Positions 24,759 to 32,807 of a stretch of DNA of 38,151 bases are shown here, piece by piece (the stretch's first letter is position 1; each line of letters opens with the position of its first letter). Made by a program: the position numbers and the translations under genes. Location: positions 1 to 38,151 of IMG/VR virus record IMGVR_UViG_3300046369_001589. The stretch is one strand, 5' to 3'. Origin of the DNA: a virus. Under the pieces are notes generated by a model. It saw nothing but the letters and a program-made list of their open reading frames with translations. It did no database searches and was not told the DNA's origin.

Positions 24759-26369
24759 TTAGTATGAAATTTTAACAGATTCCTTGAAAGTTTTTGCGAA
24801 ACGATCGCGAAGAGATTCGCCTTCAGAAGAGGTTTCGTTATTATTAACGACAGCAGCTTCTTCAACTTCAAGACTATCCAAAGCTTCTTCTACATCTTCT
24901 GAACTTTCAACTTCTTGAGTTTCAGATGCTTCAGATGCTTCTGATACTTCAGGTTGTTCTTCTACAGAAGCTTCAGCTGTTTGAGCGATACGCTTCTCAA
25001 CTTCTTGAGCCACGCGATCTTCAAATGCTTTTTGTTCTGTAGCGATAAATTCTTTATTTTTATGTTTCCAAACCTTAGCGAGCTTTTCTTGATAACCAGC
25101 GAAACTTTCGTCGCTACCATCGAGATCTGCAAGCTCAGATGCCAAGATTTTAGAATCATCTTCATCAAGCTCATAAACTTCATTTAATGCTTCCATGCGT
25201 GCATTAAACAAAACTTCTGCTTCACGTGCAGCGTTATCTTCTTCAAGAGCGCTGAGTTTTTCTTTTGTTGCTTGAAGCTGGCTTTCAACTTCTTGAACTT
25301 TTTCTTGAAGAGAGCTTTGTGCTTGAACAGCTTCTTCTTTTTCAGCTTTAGCTTTTTCAAGATCGGCGACATACTGCTCGCCTTTCTCACGGATAGCTTC
25401 GATAAACACTTTAGAAATGCTTGCGACACTTTCCTCAGAGAAATCTTGCTTGCCAAGCTTTTCGTCTAAAGCTGCTCGGAATTCATTTATGATTTGATCT
25501 TTGTCCATAATATTATAATTATCGGTTTCTTTGTTTAGTACATTTTCTTCAGACGATTGGGAAGTTTTTTTGCTTTTTGTTATTATTCTGTCAATCGGCT
25601 CGGGTCGATCTCGCTTAACCTCTTGAGGTTTATTGTCTTGCACAATTAATCCTTTTACGTCTGCGGCAGGGTTTGATGTAAAACCTATGCCTAAAGGATA
25701 TATGTCTCCCACGATTAATCGATTAACTTTTCTACCATCTTGCAGAACTCCTCTGCCACCTAAAGATTTTAAATATGAAGAATATGCTTTTATTTCGTCT
25801 GGATCAGAGATAATTGTTGATTCAAATAAATCATCTCCTCCTACAGAAATTACATAATCATTAAATCCCACCTCCCAGCTCGCAGACACTGTTCCAAAGT
25901 AATCGCTGTCTGAATCTGTAGAGTTCATCACTAAATCTGCAAATTCTTTACTTGCTGTTCGATACACAACGGCAGCCAATGCGATATTATATGCATTATC
26001 TTCAATCAAAGCTTCGTCGTCCGTCATCAGCTCTGAGTTTTGACCGTATCTTGAAAATCCCGCAGATACTATATGACCTACAATTTTATCTCTATCATGT
26101 TCAATGTTTGTAGGTTTGTGAACGAAATAGTCTTTTATTGCTACTGCAGCCTCACTATTTATTCCGTCTCCATTTTTATTAAATTTATTTACAACTGCAG
26201 CGTTAAATGCTACGCCAAGCAAATCTATATTTTTATCTAAATCAATATTTTTTGGAATAAGAGGTCTAAGAGACTCTATTGATGCCTTGCTGATATTTGA
26301 TTCCTCAATGTCGCTAGAAGCAAAAACAACTCCATCAAATTTTGTTGTGTATTTATACGGTTTTTTCAT
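24759..26369 (-). CDS. Prohead protease fused to scaffold protein
   Basis: A 536-residue two-part protein. Residues 1-245 form a prohead protease of the serine type: His91 in TNIEHDRDKIVGHI and a Ser in FGTVSASWEVGF (162/164), followed by YPLGIGFTSNPAA. A linker (about 250-290) leads to a long coiled coil (about 330-400, LEKAKAEKEEAVQAQSS, QLQATKEKLSALEED) and a very acidic Ser/Glu tail with Glu-Ala-Ser repeats (EQPEVSEASEASETQEV), ending with a basic RDRFAKTFKESVK. The C-terminal part is a scaffold expected to fill the prohead, be cleaved by the protease domain and leave before packaging. An internal ATG at residue about 288 (NIMDKDQIINEF) could give scaffold alone, as in lambda Nu3; no strong ribosome site was confirmed. 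Confidence 0.85.
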   Translation of the reverse strand: MKKPYKYTTKFDGVVFASSDIEESNISKASIESLRPLIPKNIDLDKNIDLLGVAFNAAVVNKFNKNGDGINSEAAVAIKDYFVHKPTNIEHDRDKIVGHIVSAGFSRYGQNSELMTDDEALIEDNAYNIALAAVVYRTASKEFADLVMNSTDSDSDYFGTVSASWEVGFNDYVISVGGDDLFESTIISDPDEIKAYSSYLKSLGGRGVLQDGRKVNRLIVGDIYPLGIGFTSNPAADVKGLIVQDNKPQEVKRDRPEPIDRIITKSKKTSQSSEENVLNKETDNYNIMDKDQIINEFRAALDEKLGKQDFSEESVASISKVFIEAIREKGEQYVADLEKAKAEKEEAVQAQSSLQEKVQEVESQLQATKEKLSALEEDNAAREAEVLFNARMEALNEVYELDEDDSKILASELADLDGSDESFAGYQEKLAKVWKHKNKEFIATEQKAFEDRVAQEVEKRIAQTAEASVEEQPEVSEASEASETQEVESSEDVEEALDSLEVEEAAVVNNNETSSEGESLRDRFAKTFKESVKISY

Positions 26370-26385
26370 TTAAGCAAATATACAC

Positions 26386-28257
26386 TTAGTTTATAAACAT
26401 GGGAGTAAAGGTTGTTGTTATGTTTTCTGTTTTAACTTCCATCATATCATTATAAAGCTTAACCATCCAATTACCAAGTACTAATGCAGAATAAGAGTCT
26501 TTTCTTGCTTTTTCTGGCCCAGTTTGCCTTTTTAAACTTGGAGGTAAATCAAAATTTTGTGTTCCTCCTGCAGAAGTCGTAATCTGAATTAAAGAGCATT
26601 GAGTCTTTACTAAATTCATCATATCAAATTGATGTTCAACGAAATCAATCATTTTTGCTTCTTTAGTTTGACGCTCTGCGCTTTGAGATGTTCGCAGAAA
26701 TTGTATTTTATCAATTGGTATCTTTTTTCTGCGCTGTGCATTATAATTATCATCGATTGCTCGAGATGCAAATAATATTCTGCGGTGATCAAAATTAGAT
26801 TGTAAAAATTCGTTTGCTCTACGAATCCATTGGCTGGTTGGTTTGCGCAAATAACATATTGTACCATTATCAAGATTATATTCTTTTTTTCCTTCGCGCA
26901 ATTTTTCTTGATAATTTTCTATATCATCAAAATTTGTATTTATACATTTTATATTTATTTTATTTTCCTTAAACAATAGACTTTCATTTGCTGCATTGAT
27001 AAATTGTACTCCTCCATTATAGTCACCAACAATAGATACAATATTAAAATTCTTTAACAAGAAATAAAAATAATATATATGTTGTTTTAAATTTGCTCCA
27101 CTTAAAGCATAACTATGAACAACGATACCCATTTTCTTTTCCTCGTCCAACTTCAAAACCATCATAGCAAAATCATCGCTGCTTTCACTCTCTGCCCAAC
27201 TCGGATCAAATGCCAAGATATACTTTGCACCAGGTTCTCCAGCAATTTCTGTGCATGGATTTTCTCCATCTTTTAATGTACAAGCTGCCATTTTCGATGT
27301 TTTGAAATATCCAGAACTATCATCAGTAAAAATAGCTCCAAACTCTCGATCGAACTGACTTTGACTCATTGTTGATTTGGCTTGATTGATCAAGTTCTGA
27401 TCATACAACTGCTTGGGGGCGCAGTCATAACTAAATTGCATGATAGTTCTATGAGCGTCACCTTTTCTTTGTCCACCAGTTTGAATCAATTCTTCAAATT
27501 GCTCGTATGCTTTATACATATACTCAAATTTATAACTTGCAGAAGAAAGTGCGATCAATTTATTGTTTGGCCAGGTATGACGATCAGATTCCTGCATTTT
27601 GCCCTGCTTGATTAGGTCAGTTTCTATGTTGTATAATTCTTCTCGCTGAGTAGGATTTTCAACAACACTCAAGAACGGTATAATAACCTCATTGTAAATT
27701 CTTTCGGGCATCAGAGCAAACTCATCAATAATAATTCTATGAAAACGAAATCCCCGCAATTTTTCACCATCACCAAGAGGTAGAGCTCGTATTCTAGAGC
27801 TACCAATTTCCAGCAGCCATTCATCATTACTTTTTGACTTGTGAGTAATGCACTGATTTAAATATAATGCTTGAGGCTTTGAAGCAATATCTTCTATTTT
27901 TTTGAATATCATTTTCGCCTGACGAAATGATTTAGAGAGAATACCGATTTCAACGCCCTGATTTAAAATCGCATCAAGGTATGCATAAATGGCTGTGGTA
28001 AATGATTTACTCATTCCCCGACTCCAAACACCCATAAAGTAATCTGTCGTAAACATAGCTTTGATCGCCATATGCTGAAAAGGAAACAATTTAACTCCGC
28101 TAACAAGATCCGCGGTAAATGTAATATTTTCTCTTAAAAATTTATACAGTAAAATCTTTGCCTCCTGATCCTCAAGATAACCTTCCATTTTCAGAAGCTC
28201 TTCATTAAAGTCGTCAGAATCTTTTCTTGATATTTGTTTTCCTTGTTCCCAAGCCAT
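26386..28257 (-). CDS. terL: Terminase large subunit
   Basis: A 623-residue packaging motor and nuclease. The ATPase domain has a deviant Walker A, SRGMSKSF (79-86), as in other large terminases lacking the standard GxxxxGK[ST], and Walker B RIIIDEFA (Asp178, Glu179). A LSSASYKFEYM segment matches the coupling motif region. The C-terminal RNase-H-type nuclease shows ILAFDPSWAE, VGDYNGG and a late MIDFVEHQFDMM. It pumps DNA into proheads and cuts concatemers. The start at 28257 overlaps the ERCC4 nuclease stop by one base (TAATG), tying translation of the two. Confidence 0.95.
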   Translation of the reverse strand: MAWEQGKQISRKDSDDFNEELLKMEGYLEDQEAKILLYKFLRENITFTADLVSGVKLFPFQHMAIKAMFTTDYFMGVWSRGMSKSFTTAIYAYLDAILNQGVEIGILSKSFRQAKMIFKKIEDIASKPQALYLNQCITHKSKSNDEWLLEIGSSRIRALPLGDGEKLRGFRFHRIIIDEFALMPERIYNEVIIPFLSVVENPTQREELYNIETDLIKQGKMQESDRHTWPNNKLIALSSASYKFEYMYKAYEQFEELIQTGGQRKGDAHRTIMQFSYDCAPKQLYDQNLINQAKSTMSQSQFDREFGAIFTDDSSGYFKTSKMAACTLKDGENPCTEIAGEPGAKYILAFDPSWAESESSDDFAMMVLKLDEEKKMGIVVHSYALSGANLKQHIYYFYFLLKNFNIVSIVGDYNGGVQFINAANESLLFKENKINIKCINTNFDDIENYQEKLREGKKEYNLDNGTICYLRKPTSQWIRRANEFLQSNFDHRRILFASRAIDDNYNAQRRKKIPIDKIQFLRTSQSAERQTKEAKMIDFVEHQFDMMNLVKTQCSLIQITTSAGGTQNFDLPPSLKRQTGPEKARKDSYSALVLGNWMVKLYNDMMEVKTENITTTFTPMFIN

Positions 28258-29174
28258 TATATTTCTCCTTTGTCTATGTAGTACTGTAAATCAACATTCC
28301 ATAATTTTTTACCAAGAGTCAATAACTTAGGAATGAAATATTCAGATCTTTCTCTTGAGCCAGTAAATACAAACTGACAATTGTCCGAAAACTTATGAGA
28401 AAATTGTCTCATATTATGATAAATATATTTTAAATTTGATTTATGAGAGCATTTTGGATTATTTTTTTGTATCTGCTCAAGGTCACTCTCAACAACCACA
28501 AACAAGTAACTATCAAAATCTTTAGCTCTCTGTAATTCTCTATCAAATCTATCTAAATTGTTTTTACTCATTGTGGATTTGAAATCTCTTTCGCTTTTTC
28601 TGTCCACAAAAGTATAATTGTAATGCTCTCCCCCTGTAGCGTAATCACCAAACTCTAACTTCATAGATTCTTGATTTGGAAATGATAAGGGTTGCTGTTC
28701 GCGCGTATCAATAAATATTGTAATATCGGGGTCAGCATCATCTTTCCACTCTAAAGGTAATCTAGACCCAAACATGGGCTTTATATCAGCCATCTCGCAA
28801 GCAGATGTATATGAACCAAAATGTTTTTTGTATATATCAATCGGCGGCAATTCATTTATCTTTAATTCAAGATGATTTGGTGCGCATTTTAAATCCTTGT
28901 CTGCAATTCTTTTTTTGAGTAAAGTAAGAATATATTTTTTTACTGTGTCAGGTTCTGTTTTTTCGCACCATGCAATCAATTGATCTCTATTTGCAAAATC
29001 TCTAGAGAAGTAATCTTGTTTGTTTTTAAACGGCAGAGGTTCGCCAGTTAATAAATTATTTCTTGGATAATATTGAGTATAGTATTCAGCGAGGATCAAA
29101 TTATGAACCTTTAGATGTGCATGCAAACTTCTTTCTGATGAAAACTCCTGAGAGCATACTTTACATACATTCAT
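28257..29174 (-). CDS. ERCC4/XPF-type nuclease with N-terminal C2H2 zinc finger
   Basis: A 305-residue protein combining a classical zinc finger (Cys4, Cys7, His20, His24: CKVCSQEF...HAHLKVH) with an ERCC4 nuclease domain (about 148-270). The nuclease motifs are IFIDTREQQPLSF (Asp156, Glu159), FGDYATGG (Asp177) and VDRKSERDF (Asp191, Lys193, Asp197), matching the XPF/Mus81 GDxn-ERKx3D signature with Asp for Glu. No helix-hairpin-helix tail is seen. The family cuts branched or flapped DNA. Lying just before TerL and coupled by ATGA and TAATG overlaps on both sides, it could resolve branches in concatemers before packaging, as T4 gp49 does by a different fold. That role is inferred. Confidence 0.82.
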   Translation of the reverse strand: MNVCKVCSQEFSSERSLHAHLKVHNLILAEYYTQYYPRNNLLTGEPLPFKNKQDYFSRDFANRDQLIAWCEKTEPDTVKKYILTLLKKRIADKDLKCAPNHLELKINELPPIDIYKKHFGSYTSACEMADIKPMFGSRLPLEWKDDADPDITIFIDTREQQPLSFPNQESMKLEFGDYATGGEHYNYTFVDRKSERDFKSTMSKNNLDRFDRELQRAKDFDSYLFVVVESDLEQIQKNNPKCSHKSNLKYIYHNMRQFSHKFSDNCQFVFTGSRERSEYFIPKLLTLGKKLWNVDLQYYIDKGEI

Positions 29175-29845
29175 AATTCACAGTCATGAACCTTTAACCA
29201 TTCTTTTGGAAATCTTCTACGCTTACCAAGCAATTCTTTTCTTTGTCCGAGCCAAAAAAGACTAACAAATATTCTTGGAACTCTAAAACCAATACCATCT
29301 GAATTAATAACTTTTGGAGTTTCTGAATATAATCTACGATACAGAATTTTATTGCTTATATTTTTCATCTTACAACCCTCAATCAATATGTTCCTATTCA
29401 TCGGTCTATCTATATCATCATAATCAGTCCAATTACCCAAATCAATACAAGCTCCATCAAAAAAATATTTAAAATTATTTTCAAAAATACAATTTTTAAA
29501 AGATAGATTTTTTATTCCTCCTTTAGCAGTAATATGTTGCTTCGTGCCTTGCGAAATAAATGTGCAGTCCTCAAAGGATATATTTCTTCCGCGAACCATA
29601 TCGACACAATCCTCATATCCACCAATAATTTCACAATTTTTGACTGTTACATCGTTACAGAAAGATAATTTCAATCCTTCGGCCACACCACTTCCATCGA
29701 TTGTACAAGAATCAATCATTAAAGAGTATGGCTCTTGACCAACTCTCCAAGCAAACGATAATGCGTTTCCACCATTAAACTTGTCTTTTGCCTTGTCTGG
29801 GCTGGAAGCGGCAAAGTGTTTGTTTTTTATTATTTTTTCTTTCAC
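29171..29845 (-). CDS. Right-handed beta-helix (pectate-lyase-like) protein
   Basis: A 224-residue protein made of short parallel beta-helix turns: SLMIDSCTIDGSG, LKLSFCNDVTVKNCEIIGG, GRNISFEDCTFISQG, IKNLSFKNCIFENN and RNILIEGCKMKNIS each fit the x-x-I-x-x-C/N ladder of pectate-lyase-type helices. No catalytic lyase residues can be assigned. The chosen start is GTG 29845, preceded by AAGGAAGA and overlapping the upstream stop by one base (TAGTG); the ATG at 29890 would overlap the upstream gene by 46 bases. A beta-helix next to packaging genes is odd: such folds usually occur in tail spikes. It could bind or cleave carbohydrate, or be structural. Confidence 0.7.
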   Translation of the reverse strand: MKEKIIKNKHFAASSPDKAKDKFNGGNALSFAWRVGQEPYSLMIDSCTIDGSGVAEGLKLSFCNDVTVKNCEIIGGYEDCVDMVRGRNISFEDCTFISQGTKQHITAKGGIKNLSFKNCIFENNFKYFFDGACIDLGNWTDYDDIDRPMNRNILIEGCKMKNISNKILYRRLYSETPKVINSDGIGFRVPRIFVSLFWLGQRKELLGKRRRFPKEWLKVHDCEL

Positions 29846-30897
29846 TATATTATATCTTCCTTTGAAACTCCAAGCACTCTTGCCTTCCAATCAGGCATAG
29901 ACTCTATATTTTCTGCTTCTTTTTTTGCGGCTTTCTTTTGAAGTTGTGCAATTTTGATCATAACTTTTCGCTCTTCTTCGTCCTGAAAAAGTTGCACAAG
30001 AGATAATATGCTTGCGTTTTGCTTGTGCATACTTGATATTCTCTTGGATCGATCTCCCTGCAGTTTTTGAATCAAAGACTCCATTCGCTTTTCGCACTGA
30101 TTATATTCTTCGCTTTTTGTTTTCAGTAGTTCTGCTAAACGCACAGTTAAATCTTGTTGATCTTCGGCGTCATCAAACATTCTATTCAATTTATTGATTG
30201 CATTTTGGATATTCTTTAAATGAATGTAATCCATACAAACATTAATATATAAATTAATTTCGTCACTACTCAAGTCTGGCTTGTCCCATGTAGCTCTTAC
30301 AAATTCAGCTTCAAACAAATCTCTATCATCTTGACTATTATAATTATTAATCACTTGAATAAATCTAGGAGATGCAACAAAAGAGCCTAATGACTCAATA
30401 GCTTTTCTTTCTCCAATACTTAATTTAGATTCATCAATTTGTTTTTGACAGCAATCATTTATTTTTTTTATTATTTTACTAACAGCTTTAGGTGGAGAAT
30501 ATTTTCTGTTTACTGCGCTTTCTGAAGGATGTATTTGCAAAGCGTCTTGACCGTGGATATATTCAAGAATAGTTGAATACTCCTTGGATACTTGTGGATT
30601 TCTAAGCTCTGGATACAAGATAGATGTAATTTGATTGCAGCTCATACCATCTAAACAAGATTGACTGATAAATTCTTTCTGCTCTTCAGTTAAGATGATA
30701 TCTTCCTTGGGATAGATGTGCTTTGTTTCATATTCTATTTCTTGATCTGCAAGAAAAGCTCTAACTAATCGGCCCTGCTTGCTTCTTCCATCGATATTTC
30801 CATCTTCAGGAAATACTAGTCTTGTTAATTGAGTAAGATCATTAACTACAGGAGCTTGATCTCGTATCAATTGTTTTTGATCTTCTGTTAACTCCAT
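29845..30897 (-). CDS. Hypothetical protein with duplicated N-terminal domain; small-terminase candidate
   Basis: A 350-residue protein. Two similar stretches stand in tandem at the N-terminus: LTEDQKQLIRDQ...LTRLVFPED...GRLVRAFLADQ (residues 3-52) and LTEEQKEFISQS...ITSILYPEL...STILEYIHGQ (about 69-115). They look like an HTH-type unit duplicated within the gene. The rest is helical with a long coiled coil (about 245-330, LAELLKTKSEEYNQCEKRM, KIAQLQKKAAKKEAE). DNA-binding heads plus a coiled coil, three genes upstream of TerL, fit a small terminase or packaging recognition protein, but there is no direct family match. Its start overlaps the sigma-like gene by 10 bases. Confidence 0.5.
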   Translation of the reverse strand: MELTEDQKQLIRDQAPVVNDLTQLTRLVFPEDGNIDGRSKQGRLVRAFLADQEIEYETKHIYPKEDIILTEEQKEFISQSCLDGMSCNQITSILYPELRNPQVSKEYSTILEYIHGQDALQIHPSESAVNRKYSPPKAVSKIIKKINDCCQKQIDESKLSIGERKAIESLGSFVASPRFIQVINNYNSQDDRDLFEAEFVRATWDKPDLSSDEINLYINVCMDYIHLKNIQNAINKLNRMFDDAEDQQDLTVRLAELLKTKSEEYNQCEKRMESLIQKLQGDRSKRISSMHKQNASILSLVQLFQDEEERKVMIKIAQLQKKAAKKEAENIESMPDWKARVLGVSKEDII

Positions 30898-31628
30898 TTT
30901 GGTGGTTCTGTATTAGGAATAATGTCTTCGGTCTTCAATATTTCTTGAGCTTTTTGTTTAAAAATTTTCTTTAAGTTCTTGATTTGCTTGTATCCAGCTT
31001 TTCTACCTTTTTCGCTTGTTTTGTATCCCATTTTTTTGGCAACATCTTCTTCTTCCATATTTTGGATGAACAATAAATCATAAACCGCATATTGTTTTGA
31101 AGATAATTGTTTTTTCATGTGTTCATTTAGCTTATCTCTACAAGCGATAATGTCGAAGTTAGGGTCTTCCATTGCTCCGACTTCATGAGTATGATTTTCT
31201 AAAGCTAGAGCCATTTTTATGCCATAGGCAGGTTTTTTAGTACGTTCCCACTTTGCGTACAATGGACACGAGGAATCCTGTAATCCAGTCTTTGTAAATC
31301 CACACAAGCATGAAGCTCCATCTTTTCCTGGAGCAGATTGATTAAATGGACAATTCAGACAGGGCCTTACAAAATTACTATAATTATTACGCAAGATGTT
31401 TTTCATCTGATTAGTAATAATCTTATTGATCCAGGGCTTTAACGATCTTCTTTGATCCCACTGATCCCATTTTTTAAATATATGAGCCTTTATGATTTGC
31501 TCGACATCTTCGAAACTAAACCAAGCGAGTGAATCCAGGAACCACTTGCCTCGCCTTTTTCTTATTTCAATATCTATTTCTTGCGATTTATCTTCGTATG
31601 TAAATTTACGATTTTCTTGGTCGTCCAC
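30888..31628 (-). CDS. Sigma-70-family-like factor with inserted Cys cluster
   Basis: A 246-residue protein if started at GTG 31628; a TTG at 31688 is possible but would overlap the upstream gene by 83 bases. Residues about 38-88 resemble sigma region 2 of ECF-type factors (FEDVEQIIKAHIFKKW, RSLKPWINKIITNQMKNILRNN). Residues about 172-230 resemble region 4 (LSSKQYAVYDLLFIQNMEEEDVAKKMG, then basic helices). Between them is a cluster of five cysteines (90, 93, 107, 109, 121: CLNC, CLC, SSC) able to bind zinc or an Fe-S cluster. I infer a phage sigma factor for late genes. It follows a zinc-ribbon/AT-hook gene with 23 bases overlap. Late promoters it might read are not obvious. Confidence 0.65.
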   Translation of the reverse strand: MDDQENRKFTYEDKSQEIDIEIRKRRGKWFLDSLAWFSFEDVEQIIKAHIFKKWDQWDQRRSLKPWINKIITNQMKNILRNNYSNFVRPCLNCPFNQSAPGKDGASCLCGFTKTGLQDSSCPLYAKWERTKKPAYGIKMALALENHTHEVGAMEDPNFDIIACRDKLNEHMKKQLSSKQYAVYDLLFIQNMEEEDVAKKMGYKTSEKGRKAGYKQIKNLKKIFKQKAQEILKTEDIIPNTEPPKWS

Positions 31629-31965
31629 GCTTTTTCTTTTTTGGAGTTTGTGACGCTTTCTCTTCCTTAAATTCTTCGAACTGATCAAGTGGAATGATAT
31701 CTTTTAAGCTAAATTTATTATTATCTACTTCAATTGAATATGATAATTTAGATATATGCGGAACTTCATAAACATCGGATCCGTCCGGATCGTCGATGAT
31801 TATATTTTTCGCAACGGATCTTTTAGGGCTAGAGAGCCTTTGGGATTCGCCACTCTTTTTCGCAGACAGTATACTTAATGATTCTCCACAACCCCCACAA
31901 AATTTTGGGGCACTTATAGAGTACATGTTTTTAAAACCACAATGAGGACAATATGAGAAAGCCAT
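31606..31965 (-). CDS. Zinc-ribbon protein with AT-hook tail
   Basis: A 119-residue protein. The N-terminus is a zinc ribbon with two pairs (CPHCG at 6-10 and CGGCGES near 23-29). A middle acidic part (IIIDDPDGSDVYEV) is followed by a C-terminal KKKKRGRPRKS, which contains the RGRP core of an AT-hook that binds the minor groove of AT-rich DNA. It lies directly before the sigma-like gene and overlaps it. A transcription co-factor role is a reasonable inference. No enzymatic motif seen. Confidence 0.65.
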   Translation of the reverse strand: MAFSYCPHCGFKNMYSISAPKFCGGCGESLSILSAKKSGESQRLSSPKRSVAKNIIIDDPDGSDVYEVPHISKLSYSIEVDNNKFSLKDIIPLDQFEEFKEEKASQTPKKKKRGRPRKS

Positions 31966-31989
31966 ATAATATAATATATATTTTTTATA

Positions 31990-32580
31990 TTATATCAAAT
32001 ATCCGCTCATTATTCTTGCTTGTTTCCTTAAAAAGTGCTCTGCGTCTTCGCTCCAGCGTCGTTGCTCCTTTACATATTCTAAAATTATAATTCCAATTAT
32101 TTTTCCATTTAATGTTTTGATTGGTCGTGCAAACATACTACGAACTCCCTTGCCTTGAAGAAATGCGCGAAAACTTATATCTTCTTCATATTTATCAACA
32201 TCTTTACAACGAAAAGTTTCTTCTTGAGAGATCGATTTTATTAAACCATGAAAATTTGATATTCTAATGTTTTGAAGTTGAGATGATTCAACAGATATTC
32301 CTTCGCTAACAGCTTCATATGTGCAACTTAATTTCTGTTGACTTCGTCCAGAGAAATAATGTTCGCCATTGTGAAATTCTAAAATATAAGCTCTATCTGA
32401 TCCAGTTTCATTTAGTACATATTGCAATGCAGTGACTACATTTCCATGCAATTGAGGGTCATAATTTAATTGTTTATGTTTACGTTCGTCGTAACGCAAT
32501 TTTAACCACACACCAAGAACAGCTGTTGCAGCAGAAACCACACCAGTCAGCACGCTAATTATATCAAGTCCAGAATTCAT
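31990..32580 (-). CDS. Membrane-anchored GAF-domain protein
   Basis: A 196-residue protein with one N-terminal membrane helix (about 7-27, ISVLTGVVSAATAVLGVWL), then a basic juxtamembrane stretch (KLRYDERKHKQ) and a GAF-like domain (about 45-196). The GAF features are SDRAYILEFHNGEHYFSG, CTYEAVSEGIS, KGVRSMFARPIKTLNGKIIGIIILEYV and a final helix SEDAEHFLRKQARIM. GAF domains bind small ligands or mediate dimerisation. No output domain follows. It starts inside the stop of the u-spanin-like gene (ATGA), as the third member of a coupled membrane-protein cassette, so a part in lysis timing or sensing is possible. Ligand unknown. Confidence 0.65.
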   Translation of the reverse strand: MNSGLDIISVLTGVVSAATAVLGVWLKLRYDERKHKQLNYDPQLHGNVVTALQYVLNETGSDRAYILEFHNGEHYFSGRSQQKLSCTYEAVSEGISVESSQLQNIRISNFHGLIKSISQEETFRCKDVDKYEEDISFRAFLQGKGVRSMFARPIKTLNGKIIGIIILEYVKEQRRWSEDAEHFLRKQARIMSGYLI

Positions 32581-32807
32581 TTTCTAATATATTTTACACC
32601 TACAGACAATATAAACACTAATATTAATAACAATATGAAATAAAATAATGGATCATATATATTGTATTCAACGATAGATTCTGTAGTAGGTTCAATATCA
32701 GAAGATAAAATGTTTTGTGATTGTGTTTTTTTTGATGAAGGTGGGTTTTTTGTGAGTTTACCAACGCATCCGTTGAGTAAAAACAATATAAGAAACAAAA
32801 ACCTCAT
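32577..32807 (-). CDS. Small lipoprotein with C-terminal membrane helix (u-spanin-like candidate)
   Basis: A 76-residue protein starting at ATG 32807, which overlaps the upstream stop as ATGA; a longer frame to 32927 lies inside the upstream gene. It has a lipoprotein signal (MRFLFLILFLLNGC, lipobox LNGC, lipidated Cys14), a short Ser/Pro/Thr/Gln-rich linker, and a C-terminal membrane helix (about 53-71) ending KYIRK. Lipid anchor at one end and inner-membrane helix at the other is the plan of unimolecular spanins such as T1 gp11, which fuse the two membranes at lysis. The ~38-residue linker is short for the job. Neighbour to a holin-like gene supports the idea; alternatives are a superinfection lipoprotein. 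Confidence 0.55.
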   Translation of the reverse strand: MRFLFLILFLLNGCVGKLTKNPPSSKKTQSQNILSSDIEPTTESIVEYNIYDPLFYFILLLILVFILSVGVKYIRK

